This document shows positions 8,556-16,412 of a DNA stretch of 64,000 bases, in pieces. The stretch covers positions 25,750 to 89,749 of IMG/VR virus record IMGVR_UViG_3300025168_009799; one strand, given 5' to 3'. Source of the DNA: a virus. The notes below the pieces were generated by a model, which did not search any database, was not told the DNA's origin, and saw only the letters and a list, made by a program, of their open reading frames with translations. A program made the translations under genes and the position numbers. How positions within the stretch are numbered: the stretch's first letter is position 1; each line of letters opens with the position of its first letter.

Positions 8556-9641
8556 ATGAAGAATTTCTTAATATTTTTATTACTAGTATGTTCAACTAGT
8601 TTATATTCTCAAGATGTAGATTTTAAAGAGCTTATTAAAAAGCAATTGAAATTCTCTACGGTTTATGGGGCTGTAAATGGAGGAACTTCTGTATCAGATG
8701 TTAATAGATTTTCTGTTTTAGATGGGCTACAAACATCTATTATAGAGACTCCTTATGATTACTCTGTTACTTTTGGATTAAGAAAAATAGCAAGATTTGG
8801 TTATGAGAATAAAGCACAAACATTTTATGATGGTACAGAGTCTAATTATAGTGATGCTGCTACAGTAGGAAAAGTAAGAGGATTTGAATATTTATTTGAG
8901 ATAGATTACGCTAGACAACAAGGGGTAGATTATATAGATCAGCATCATTTTATTAGATATAGCTCTGATGATGATTGTGAGGGTCCTTATTGTATAGATC
9001 ATTTTGCAGCTAAAGCAGAGTATTTAAAAGACGGATTTGCTGATATAGAATATTTTGAATTATCAGAAAGGTATAGAATAAAAAGAAATAGAGATTTAGC
9101 AATTAGTATAGGTGTAACACATAGATTAGCAGAACCATATGGGTACAACCCTTTAGATGAATGGATGTTAAGTAATGGTAATTTACACTATACATATTTA
9201 GCTATAGAAGAAGGATATACAATAGATGTACGTGCAAATGAATATAAAGACCCTGATGGGAATGTAGTTGCTAATAGCGCAGAAGTATGGAAGGAAGTAG
9301 TAGTTCCACAAATACTATCTGACTATACTGAAAAGAAAAGAAATGAGTTAAAAAATATTATACAACATTCTCTTGTGATAGGATTTGATTATTATAAATA
9401 TAATAAAAAAACATGGTTACATGCTTGGGGTAATTTAATGCCTTGGCATTATAATGACGGTAACGAATTTTCATACCATAATTATATAACTGACGACCAA
9501 TGGTATGATTATTCTGCTGGACTTATATATGGTATAAAGCATAGTAAAAACTTAGGGTATTTTATTGAAGGAAAATATAATAAGTATTGGAATAGAGAAT
9601 GGTATGATTTTAAATTAGGAATTAATTACGTAATATTTTAA
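8556..9641 (+). CDS. Secreted, probable outer-membrane beta-barrel protein
   Basis: 361 aa. The N-terminus is a clear Sec signal peptide (short positive start, hydrophobic FLIFLLLVCSTSL, likely cleavage after YSQ near residue 19). The mature part has many amphipathic strands with aromatic girdle residues (YDYSVTFGLRKIARFGY, HSLVIGFDYYKYNKKTWL, YSAGLIYGIKH) and ends in a strand with a terminal Phe (FKLGINYVIF), the classic C-terminal signature of outer-membrane barrels. A phage-encoded envelope protein placed next to lysis genes could mask or replace a receptor (superinfection exclusion) or act in lysis. Structural use in the virion is less likely because of the signal peptide. Confidence 0.7.
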   Translation: MKNFLIFLLLVCSTSLYSQDVDFKELIKKQLKFSTVYGAVNGGTSVSDVNRFSVLDGLQTSIIETPYDYSVTFGLRKIARFGYENKAQTFYDGTESNYSDAATVGKVRGFEYLFEIDYARQQGVDYIDQHHFIRYSSDDDCEGPYCIDHFAAKAEYLKDGFADIEYFELSERYRIKRNRDLAISIGVTHRLAEPYGYNPLDEWMLSNGNLHYTYLAIEEGYTIDVRANEYKDPDGNVVANSAEVWKEVVVPQILSDYTEKKRNELKNIIQHSLVIGFDYYKYNKKTWLHAWGNLMPWHYNDGNEFSYHNYITDDQWYDYSAGLIYGIKHSKNLGYFIEGKYNKYWNREWYDFKLGINYVIF

Positions 9642-9652
9642 AAATAAAAAAA

Positions 9653-9757
9653 ATGAAAAAGAAAATTTGTAAATGGGTTCAAGCTATAACATTTGGATTA
9701 ATATGTTTTGGTTGGTGTGTATGTGAGTGTGGTAAAGATAATTGTTGTCAAGCGTAA
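9653..9757 (+). CDS. 34-aa cysteine-rich membrane peptide
   Basis: A short frame with ATG at 9653, preceded by an A-rich leader. It encodes a basic N-terminus (KKKICKW), a hydrophobic segment (AITFGLICFGWCVC) and a cysteine-rich tail (ECGKDNCCQA). The TAA shares its last base with the ATG of the next gene (taATGa), a strong sign of coupled translation, and the frame fills an otherwise empty gap of about 115 bases. It has no proper lipobox, so a spanin or lipoprotein assignment is not supported. It is possibly a small membrane peptide of the lysis or envelope cluster. Confidence 0.5.
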   Translation: MKKKICKWVQAITFGLICFGWCVCECGKDNCCQA

Positions 9758-9999
9758 TGAAAACTAGTGTGAAAGACGAAATAATATTAATGGAACATAG
9801 AATGAATTCAATGGAAGATAAAATGGATAAAATAGATTCTAAGTTGGATATGCTAACTGAAAAATTATTAGACCCAGATTATGGTGTAACAGCTAGAGTA
9901 AACAGAAATACTACTCATCGTAAATTAATGAGTAAGGCTTTATGGGTTATCTATGCTGTAGTAATAGGTGTAGTTATTAAATTGGTATGGAATGGCTAA
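9757..9999 (+). CDS. Small tail-anchored coiled-coil membrane protein
   Basis: 80 aa from the ATG at 9757. A longer TTG start at 9742 is possible, but the taATGa overlap with the upstream gene favours 9757. The N-terminal half is a coiled coil with Met/Asp heptads (MEHRMNSMEDKMDKIDSKLDM; LTEKL), and the C-terminus is one membrane helix (ALWVIYAVVIGVVIKLVW). The gene overlaps the next by 8 bases, and that neighbour has the reverse architecture (membrane helix first, coil second). The two may interact as an envelope complex in lysis, perhaps spanin-like or holin-related, but I do not recognise a family. Confidence 0.6.
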   Translation: MKTSVKDEIILMEHRMNSMEDKMDKIDSKLDMLTEKLLDPDYGVTARVNRNTTHRKLMSKALWVIYAVVIGVVIKLVWNG

Positions 10000-10303
10000 A
10001 GAATTAAACGAAAATACAACATTTAATATGAGTGTGAAAACAATGCTAGCTTTAGGGTTTGGCATTGCTACTTTAATAGCTGGGTGGTATTCATTAATGG
10101 CTGAGATACAAGAAGCTAAAGAAACTCCAACTCCAATTACTATTGAAGAAATAATTAAGGAGATACCAGAGGCTGAAATAACTAGAATGGAGTTTGATAT
10201 GAAAGATCAGATGATTAGACAAACTATTATGACAACTCAATCTGATGTCGAAGAAATGAAAAAAACTCTTGAAAAGATAGAGGATAAACTTTATAATAGA
10301 TGA
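9992..10303 (+). CDS. Membrane-anchored coiled-coil protein
   Basis: 103 aa. A transmembrane helix near the N-terminus (MLALGFGIATLIAGWYSLMA, about residues 18-37) is followed by a Pro-rich joint (ETPTPITIEEI) and a C-terminal coiled coil (about residues 65-103, VEEMKKTLEKIEDKL). No lipobox or signal cleavage site is apparent. It overlaps the upstream gene by 8 bases and the downstream gene by 4 (ATGA). The coil could pair with that of its upstream neighbour. An inner-membrane spanin-like role is possible, given the holin and lysin genes 3 kb downstream. Confidence 0.6.
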   Translation: MAKELNENTTFNMSVKTMLALGFGIATLIAGWYSLMAEIQEAKETPTPITIEEIIKEIPEAEITRMEFDMKDQMIRQTIMTTQSDVEEMKKTLEKIEDKLYNR

Positions 10304-10659
10304 AAGACAAGATTACATGGAAGATGTTTACTCTGTATATGTTAATTATTGCTTTCATGTTAGTATGTAGCGGAGCGTTTGCTCAAGTTCAAGTAGCATA
10401 TTTTAATGCTAGTTGGAATAACGCTAATGATGTTAAATGGGTAAATAAGTTAACTGATGTAAAAACTTTTAACTTTATAGATATAAGTAACGATACAGAA
10501 CTACAGAAGAAGCATAAAATAGCAGTTGTACCTACTATTATAGTATTTAAAGATAATGTAGAAGTTGTTAGGTTTCAAGCTGATTTAAGTTTTAAAATGG
10601 TAGCAACAAGAGAAGAAGTACAAGAAGAAATAGATAACCAATTAATGAGTGATTTTTAA
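10300..10659 (+). CDS. Exported thioredoxin-fold protein lacking the CXXC active site
   Basis: 119 aa. A Sec signal peptide (MFTLYMLIIAFMLVCSGAFA, cleavage about residue 28) precedes a thioredoxin-like core. It has the strand VAYFNASWNNANDVKWV where thioredoxins have F-A-W-C-x-x-C, a middle strand FNFIDISNDTELQKKHKI, and the cis-proline motif VVPTIIVFKDNVEVVRFQ. The catalytic CxxC is replaced by N-N-A-N, so redox activity is not expected. It would act in the periplasm, perhaps as a binding or chaperone domain. The ATGA overlap with the upstream gene and immediate abutment on the T9SS-type gene place it in an envelope-directed operon. Confidence 0.65.
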   Translation: MKDKITWKMFTLYMLIIAFMLVCSGAFAQVQVAYFNASWNNANDVKWVNKLTDVKTFNFIDISNDTELQKKHKIAVVPTIIVFKDNVEVVRFQADLSFKMVATREEVQEEIDNQLMSDF

Positions 10660-13020
10660 ATGAGAAAAATATTATTATTATTATTATTACCTATAATAAC
10701 TTTTGCACAAAAAGAAGTTGTTATACATGTAACAACAGATAATTATCCATCTGAAACAAGGTGGGTATTACATGCTGATAGTTTTCAAGGTCCTATACTA
10801 GATGAAGTAGCTTATGGATATTATGATTCTTCTAGTACTACTTATACGGATACAGTTTATATCCCAGATAGTATAACTAATATTTCTTGGGTTATATACG
10901 ATCAATATGGCGATGGTATGCCAGGAGGGAGTTATTATGTTTCTATATGTGGAGATACTATAGTTAATTATCCTGTACCTACATTTACAAATGGGTTAAT
11001 ACACAATAGAGTAGTTCCTCAATGTATGCCTAATCCACCACCGTGTGTACCAGCTAAGGTTATAATTAACTTAGATCAATATCAAAGTGAGACATCTTGG
11101 GACATAAAAGACACAAATGGGATAATTTATGCAGAATCAGTTACATACGCAGGAAATCCTGACTATGCTACTATTATAATACCTGTATGTGTACCTAAAG
11201 GAGACTTAATTTTTACTATATATGATAGCTATGGTGATGGGTTAAATGGTTCTTTATGGCAAGGGCAAGACGGTTCTTATTATTTAACACAATGTAATGA
11301 CACATTAATATATGGTACAGATCCAGCATTTGGTTCTGATACAACGCATGTATTTGCATCTGATTCATGCCCTCCTATATTAGGATGTACTGATCCAGCT
11401 TATACAGAGTTTAATCCATTTGCTAATTTAGATGATGGGTCTTGTTCTATATTAAAGATATTTGGATGTATTGATATATCAATGTACAATTTTGATCCTA
11501 CTGCTAATACAATGGATATGATTGATAGTTGTGATTACACATTAGTATTACACGATTTAATGGGTAATGGATGGGTTGGTTCTTCTTTAAAGATATATGC
11601 TGATGACACAACAGAATATTACAATGCTGGTGGATTTGATGATATTTACAGCGTTAGTTTAAGGGCTCCGGAATTAATAAGTATACAATTTTTTATTAGT
11701 TCTCAAGCAGCTTTAACAACAATAGAATGTGGTTTTACTTTAATTAATCCAGAAGGTGATACATTAATAAGTGTTCTACCTCCATTCATACAACCTTTAT
11801 TTGTTTATAATGTAATAACAGATTGTGGTAATACTTGTATCGAAAAGATATATGGGTGTACAATCTTAACAGCAGTAAATTATGATCCACTTGCAAATAC
11901 AGACGATGTAAGTTGTTATTATGATCCTGGATGTACTAGCCCTGCATTTTTAGAATATTATACTCAAGGGTTTGTAGCTGATTACGACGATGGTTCCTGT
12001 GCTACACAAGCTGTTTGGGGTTGTATTGACAGTACAGCATTTAACTACGACCCATTAGCTAATATAAGTAATGGAGGATGTGTACCTGTTATTATAGGGT
12101 GCATGCAACCTTTAGCATTTAATTATAATCCTAATGCTAATACTTCTGGGCCTTGTACTCCTATTATATATGGATGTATGAGCCAATTAGCTATTAATTA
12201 CGACTCATTAGCTAATACAGATGATGGAAGTTGTATAGGAATAGTGTATGGATGTACAGATACTTTAGCTTTTAATTGGGACCCTAATGCTAATGTAGAT
12301 GATAGCTCATGTGTGCCTGTTATATATGGGTGTATAAATCCAACTATGTTTAACTATTGTGATAGTTGTAATACTAACGATGGAAGTTGTATAGAAATAT
12401 TATATGGGTGCACTGATAGTACAATGTTTAATTATAATTCTTTAGCTAATGTTGATAACAGTTCTTGCATACCTTATATTTACGGTTGTACTGATCCTAG
12501 CATGCTTAACTATGAACCAACTGCTAATACAGAAGACTTTAATTGTATTCCTTTTGTTTATGGGTGTATGGATAATACTGCTATTAACTATGATACGTTA
12601 GCTAATACTGACAATGGTTCTTGTATTGAAGCGATTGCAGGATGTAGAGATCCAAATGCGTACAATTATAATCCTCTAGCAAATATATTAGCACATGACT
12701 CTTTAGGGTGTTTATATGCCGCGGATTGGTGCATAAATGGATCTGGTAACCCTTTCTTTTTAAACGACGAGTGTTATGCTTGGGTAATATCAGTAGATGA
12801 TTATTGTTGTGAAAATGAATGGGATAGTATCTGTCAATTAACTTATAATCATTGTGATGATAATTGGACAGGGTCTATACCTTCTAGATTAATGGTTACA
12901 AGTAAACGTACTTTAATAACTATTGTAGATGTTTTAGGTAGAGAAATAAAAGAAGAAACTAATCAGCTTCTATTCTATATATATGATGATGGAAGTGTAG
13001 ATAAAATAATAAAAGAATGA
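10660..13020 (+). CDS. Secreted Cys-repeat surface protein with a T9SS-like C-terminal sorting signal
   Basis: 786 aa. The signal peptide is a very Leu-rich MRKILLLLLLPIITFAQ. Next come three beta-sandwich-like domains marked by YDQYGDGMPGGSYY, YDSYGDGLNGS and HDLMGNGWVGSS. About thirteen units of a roughly 25-residue repeat follow, with the pattern GCtDxxAxNYxPxANxDdGSC, from near 11380 to 12715. Such repeats are common in secreted flavobacterial proteins. The C-terminus (ITIVDVLGREIKEE, then LLFYIYDDGSVDKIIKE) closely resembles the type A sorting domain that directs cargo through T9SS to the cell surface. It probably coats or modifies the infected cell surface. The stop overlaps the endolysin ATG (ATGA). 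Confidence 0.75.
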   Translation: MRKILLLLLLPIITFAQKEVVIHVTTDNYPSETRWVLHADSFQGPILDEVAYGYYDSSSTTYTDTVYIPDSITNISWVIYDQYGDGMPGGSYYVSICGDTIVNYPVPTFTNGLIHNRVVPQCMPNPPPCVPAKVIINLDQYQSETSWDIKDTNGIIYAESVTYAGNPDYATIIIPVCVPKGDLIFTIYDSYGDGLNGSLWQGQDGSYYLTQCNDTLIYGTDPAFGSDTTHVFASDSCPPILGCTDPAYTEFNPFANLDDGSCSILKIFGCIDISMYNFDPTANTMDMIDSCDYTLVLHDLMGNGWVGSSLKIYADDTTEYYNAGGFDDIYSVSLRAPELISIQFFISSQAALTTIECGFTLINPEGDTLISVLPPFIQPLFVYNVITDCGNTCIEKIYGCTILTAVNYDPLANTDDVSCYYDPGCTSPAFLEYYTQGFVADYDDGSCATQAVWGCIDSTAFNYDPLANISNGGCVPVIIGCMQPLAFNYNPNANTSGPCTPIIYGCMSQLAINYDSLANTDDGSCIGIVYGCTDTLAFNWDPNANVDDSSCVPVIYGCINPTMFNYCDSCNTNDGSCIEILYGCTDSTMFNYNSLANVDNSSCIPYIYGCTDPSMLNYEPTANTEDFNCIPFVYGCMDNTAINYDTLANTDNGSCIEAIAGCRDPNAYNYNPLANILAHDSLGCLYAADWCINGSGNPFFLNDECYAWVISVDDYCCENEWDSICQLTYNHCDDNWTGSIPSRLMVTSKRTLITIVDVLGREIKEETNQLLFYIYDDGSVDKIIKE
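11380..12715 (+). repeat. Thirteen tandem Cys-containing protein repeats (about 75-120 bp each)
   Basis: Each unit begins with a GC pair and ends with (D)GSC or a close variant; clear examples are YGCMSQLAINYDSLANTDDG and YGCTDTLAFNWDPNANVDDS. Two cysteines per unit at fixed spacing suggest one disulfide per repeat after export. Some units are degenerate, for example the one near 12340 with FNYCDSCNTNDGSC. The units diverge in DNA sequence, arguing for an old expansion or acquisition of an already repetitive host gene. Confidence 0.75.
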
Positions 13021-13628
13021 AATATTATAGAGAACAGATTCAAAAAGTAATGTTAGAGAAAGGATACAAATATTTTACAAATGATAACTATGATGTAAAT
13101 ATTATAGGTATTAGGAATTCTGATACCCACGGTAAAGTTACAAATGCATTTGATGATATAATAACTATAACATTTAAAGATGAAGAGGGTAAATGGCATT
13201 ATAATGAATATGAGTGTACTACAGATCCTGGTACCTCTTATATGGATAATCCAATATTAGAAAATACAGGATGTGCAATATTAAAACCGGGGCAATATAG
13301 AGGATCTCATAAATTAAGATTGCATGCAGGTAAATATTTAGCATTAGGTCAAAAGAAAAATGTTACAGTGTATAGAGATAATGATAGAGACGATAAGTAT
13401 GATCTAAATGAATCTAATACTGACACAGGATTATTTGGCATAAACATACACAGAGCAACTGGCAGATCTGGCAAGACCTCTACTTATGTAAACAAGTGGA
13501 GTGCAGGGTGTCAAGTAATAGCAAGTAATGATGATTGGCATGAATTCTTAGATATATGCCAAACAGCTAGAGAAGTGTGGGGAAATAGTTTCTCTTATAC
13601 ATTATTAGAAAGTAAAGACATTATATAA
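13017..13628 (+). CDS. Putative endolysin with L,D-transpeptidase-like (YkuD-like) catalytic motif
   Basis: 203 aa, no signal peptide. A His motif FGINIHRATG (about residues 141-150) is followed 17 residues later by KWSAGCQVIAS. This order, a His then S-x-G-C, is that of the YkuD L,D-transpeptidase catalytic site (HxG ... S-H-G-C-h-N), with Cys as nucleophile. Stand-alone phage versions are thought to cleave or remodel peptidoglycan. Upstream residues GSHKLRLHAGKYLALGQKK form the expected beta scaffold. It is followed 15 bases later by a holin-type gene, and the pair looks like a lysis cassette. The divergence from true YkuD domains is large, so the exact reaction is uncertain. Confidence 0.65.
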   Translation: MKYYREQIQKVMLEKGYKYFTNDNYDVNIIGIRNSDTHGKVTNAFDDIITITFKDEEGKWHYNEYECTTDPGTSYMDNPILENTGCAILKPGQYRGSHKLRLHAGKYLALGQKKNVTVYRDNDRDDKYDLNESNTDTGLFGINIHRATGRSGKTSTYVNKWSAGCQVIASNDDWHEFLDICQTAREVWGNSFSYTLLESKDII

Positions 13629-13643
13629 ATTAAAAATAAAATT

Positions 13644-14036
13644 ATGAGTATATTAACAAAAATATTTAGTGGTGGTGCAACAGAACTAGTAAAAGGTGTA
13701 GGCGGTGTAATAGATAATTTACATACATCTAAAGAAGAGAAGCTTGCTGCTACACAAAAAATACAAGAGCTTGTAGCTAGCTATGAGACTCAGATGGAAA
13801 AAGAAATCTCATCAAGGTGGAGCGCAGACATGAAGTCTGACTCTTGGTTGAGTAAGAATGTTAGACCTTTAGTTTTAGTATTCTTAGTTGTATGTACAGT
13901 ATTAATGATATTTATTGATGCTGGATCTATTAAATTTGTAGTAGAGCCTAAATGGACTGACCTATTACAATTAGTATTAATAACTGTGATCGGTGCCTAT
14001 TTTGGAGGTAGATCGCTAGAGAAGACAAAAAAATAA
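13644..14036 (+). CDS. Holin, 3TM-type gene-transfer-release family-like
   Basis: 130 aa. The N-terminal third is an amphipathic helix with a coiled coil (LHTSKEEKLAATQKIQELVA), then the motif RPLVLVFLVVCTVLMIFIDA forms one membrane helix at about residues 73-92. A second helix, LLQLVLITVIGAYFGGRSLE, lies near the C-terminus, which is basic (KTKK). The 'SWLSKNVRPL' entry and 'GAYFGGRSLEK' ending are typical of small phage holins of the 3TM gene-transfer-agent release type (PF11351-like). It would form inner-membrane lesions that release the neighbouring endolysin. It is the last lysis gene before the connector proteins begin. Confidence 0.75.
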   Translation: MSILTKIFSGGATELVKGVGGVIDNLHTSKEEKLAATQKIQELVASYETQMEKEISSRWSADMKSDSWLSKNVRPLVLVFLVVCTVLMIFIDAGSIKFVVEPKWTDLLQLVLITVIGAYFGGRSLEKTKK

Positions 14037-14042
14037 AAAACT

Positions 14043-14357
14043 ATGGGATTAACAGGGACAATAACACCAGAAATGGGTATAGCTATTGATGGCGCATTCG
14101 TACAATTACGAGATATATATGTAAACAAAGCACTAACGGCTTCTTGTACAGCAGATATTTTTAAAGATTCTGAAACGGCAGCAACTCCATCGAGATTAAT
14201 AGAAACAATAAAATTTTCTTTTACATATAATAAAGCAGGAGAAACTAATTTAATTGCACAAGCACAAACTGCTTTAAAAGCGTTGACTTCAGTAACACTA
14301 GTAGATGGTACTGTAAGAAGTTATAATCTTACTGGATTTGAAGAGAGTGCAGCTTAA
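14043..14357 (+). CDS. Small virion-type protein
   Basis: 104 aa, unrecognised. It begins seven bases after the holin stop. The sequence (GAFVQLRDIYVNKALTASCT; LIETIKFSFTYNKAGETNL; VTLVDGTVRSYNLTGFEE) alternates beta strands and contains no membrane segment or catalytic motif. In overall composition it resembles short beta-rich phage virion proteins. Being directly upstream of conserved connector-type genes, it is probably a minor virion component. There is no evidence for a specific role. Confidence 0.55.
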   Translation: MGLTGTITPEMGIAIDGAFVQLRDIYVNKALTASCTADIFKDSETAATPSRLIETIKFSFTYNKAGETNLIAQAQTALKALTSVTLVDGTVRSYNLTGFEESAA

Positions 14358-14375
14358 CTATTAAAATATTAAACT

Positions 14376-15065
14376 ATGACACTTAATGAAATAGCGTATA
14401 ACTTACTAAATTTAATCCGAGGGGGTAAATCTCATCATCATGAGGATATCTCTTTAGAACAAATAAAATTTAATATACGTTATTATAGAGCTATGTTAAT
14501 CAGAAGAGATTATGCTAAAAATGGAAATATTACTAGGCATTTAGAACAAGATCTTGGATGTCTTAATTTAGAGATAGTTAACGGGTCTAAATGTTGTGGG
14601 TTAGAGATTGATTGTGAAGTAGCTAGAACGGTTCTAACAATACCAAAAACAGTTAGGTTCAATTTTGAAGACGCAATTACTTTTGTAGGAGCAGGAGATG
14701 GATTAACTAGAATTCCTTTAATCAGTCCTCAAATAGCTAAATTTGCTCAATATGAAAAGTATACATCACAAAATCAGAAAGCATATATGATCGAGGATTA
14801 TTTATATATTATGAATCCAAAAGGTCTTGAGTTTGTAAATGTGCGAGGGGTCTTTGAAAATCCTGAAGATGTTGCTAAATACGAGTGCCCGTCTGGAATA
14901 TGTTATGATTCAAATTCAGAATATCCTATCCCTATGGATATGGTAGAAGCTTTAACAAAAGGTGTATTAGGCGGAGAGTTACAATTGCTAGTACAAACAA
15001 TTAATGATTCAGAGAACAATGCAGTGCAAGACGAACAAGCAGCTCCAAGACAGTCAAGAGAATAA
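14376..15065 (+). CDS. Head-tail connector / tail-ring protein, crAss-like type
   Basis: 229 aa. The N-terminal helices (MTLNEIAYNLLNLIRGG ... LEQIKFNIRYYRAMLIRRDY) and the later IEDYLYIMNPKGLEFVNVRGVFENP are of a type I associate with conserved neck or ring proteins in Crassvirales and related Bacteroidota phages. Position supports this: it is followed by two further small proteins and then the giant tail protein, the usual order of ring proteins before the muzzle. The C-terminus has a Gln/Glu-rich tail. The stop shares a base with the next ATG (taATGg). Which ring it would form cannot be told from sequence. Confidence 0.6.
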   Translation: MTLNEIAYNLLNLIRGGKSHHHEDISLEQIKFNIRYYRAMLIRRDYAKNGNITRHLEQDLGCLNLEIVNGSKCCGLEIDCEVARTVLTIPKTVRFNFEDAITFVGAGDGLTRIPLISPQIAKFAQYEKYTSQNQKAYMIEDYLYIMNPKGLEFVNVRGVFENPEDVAKYECPSGICYDSNSEYPIPMDMVEALTKGVLGGELQLLVQTINDSENNAVQDEQAAPRQSRE

Positions 15066-15538
15066 TGGAATATACGATAACAAATATATATAACGACTAT
15101 ATAAATAATCATGAGAATATTGATAAGAAACTATTTATTGATATTTGCTCTGATTTTAATATACTAGTTGTAGAACATTTACTTGAAGGTAGAAAACTTA
15201 AATTAGGAAATAACTTATCCTATATACAAATTGTACGAATGGACAGAGATCCTAGATCCCCTAGAGTAGATTGGGTAGAAAGTAACAATTATAAAAAAGA
15301 ACTTATAGATAAATCTATTAAGTTATATGATAAAGAAACAGGAGAGGGCCAGAAATGGCAAATTTATTATACAGATGAGTATTATTTTAAATATTATTGG
15401 AACAAAGGAAGTTGTAGAGTACCTAATAAATCTGTATATAAATTTACAGCTACTAGGGGATTAAAAGGGAATAAAGAAAAGTTAACTAATCTTTTGAAGT
15501 CTGATGATTTAGCATATTTAAAATTTAAAAAATTATAG
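15065..15538 (+). CDS. Connector-region protein, possibly with an IHF/HU-like fold
   Basis: 157 aa. It overlaps the upstream stop by one base. The segment LFIDICSDFNILVVEHLLEG followed by KLKLGNNLSYIQIVRMDRDP resembles the helix-helix-strand layout of HU/IHF-type domains ('I-x-x-I-L-x-G-k-x-v-x-L-x-x-L-G'). IHF-like members have been described in the structural block of crAss-like phages. The C-terminal half is basic and aromatic (YYTDEYYFKYYWNKGSCRV). A role in the neck or tail is inferred from flanking genes. The fold call is tentative. Confidence 0.5.
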   Translation: MEYTITNIYNDYINNHENIDKKLFIDICSDFNILVVEHLLEGRKLKLGNNLSYIQIVRMDRDPRSPRVDWVESNNYKKELIDKSIKLYDKETGEGQKWQIYYTDEYYFKYYWNKGSCRVPNKSVYKFTATRGLKGNKEKLTNLLKSDDLAYLKFKKL

Positions 15539-15542
15539 AAAT

Positions 15543-16412
15543 ATGGCAATATATAAACACGTATCAAGTAAAACAATAATAAGAAAAATCTTTAGAGATT
15601 TAAATGTATCTGGTGATAATTGGATAGAGGATTCTATTGAATGGATGGGAGAAGCTTTAGAACATATTGGAGCTAGTCCTCAGTTATGTCAGAAAGGTAC
15701 TACAATATCTATAGCAGATTATACTGGAGCATTGCCATCTGACTTATACTATATAAACCAAGTGGCTGTAAATAATACTGTAGGGTCTGCTACGAAGTCT
15801 GAACTAACAGATGTATTAGCTAAGATTAAAGTTATAGAAAATAAACTATCGGCAGATCCTAATCAAAATTTTTCTACAGATTTAAGAAAATTAAATGAAA
15901 GAATGTTAGTACTGCAAAATATTTATCTAACTGGCAGTCAAGGAAGTTTAGTACCTATGGCTTATTCAACAGATACATTTCCTACAGCATTACATTGTGA
16001 CGATTGTGTAAATGAAAAAGCTATAAGTGATGATACATATTTTATTAACTCTGGGCATATAAAAACGTCTTTTGAAAAAGGAACAGTTTGTTTAAGTTAT
16101 ACAGCTTTTCCAATAGATGATGATTGCTATCCTATGGTTCCAGATGACATTAGTTTTAAAGAAGCTTTATTTTGGTATATAGTTAAAAAATTAGTATTGA
16201 GAGGTACGAGACTACCAACCCAATTAGGGTATGAAATGGCAGAAGGGCAGTGGAAGTATTACTGTTCTCAAGCAAGGAATGCAGCTAACTATCCAGATAT
16301 AGATAGAATGGAATCATTTATGAATCAATGGGTTAGATTAATCCCAGAAATTAGTCGTGCAGATAATGGATTTAAACATTTAAATGTACGAGAAAGTTTA
16401 GATAGAAGCTAA
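15543..16412 (+). CDS. Tail tubular / connector protein, crAss-like type
   Basis: 289 aa. The N-terminus (TIIRKIFRDLNVSGDNWIED, then SIEWMGEALEHIGA) and the following GTTISIADYTGALPSDLYYI match my picture of the tail-tubular or adaptor proteins that precede the large tail protein in crAss-like and other podoviruses. The middle carries a helical spacer (about residues 85-125), and the C-terminus has conserved aromatic helices (FKEALFWYIVKKLVLRGTRL, and AEGQWKYYCSQARNAANYP). The stop abuts the next gene (TAATG overlap). It likely forms a ring between portal and tail nozzle. No catalytic motif is seen. Confidence 0.65.
   Translation: MAIYKHVSSKTIIRKIFRDLNVSGDNWIEDSIEWMGEALEHIGASPQLCQKGTTISIADYTGALPSDLYYINQVAVNNTVGSATKSELTDVLAKIKVIENKLSADPNQNFSTDLRKLNERMLVLQNIYLTGSQGSLVPMAYSTDTFPTALHCDDCVNEKAISDDTYFINSGHIKTSFEKGTVCLSYTAFPIDDDCYPMVPDDISFKEALFWYIVKKLVLRGTRLPTQLGYEMAEGQWKYYCSQARNAANYPDIDRMESFMNQWVRLIPEISRADNGFKHLNVRESLDRS

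Noticed and set aside
9742-9759. TTG start for the coiled-coil membrane gene
   Set aside because: The ATG at 9757 overlaps the upstream stop as TAATGA, the arrangement used by its neighbours, so TTG at 9742 is less likely.
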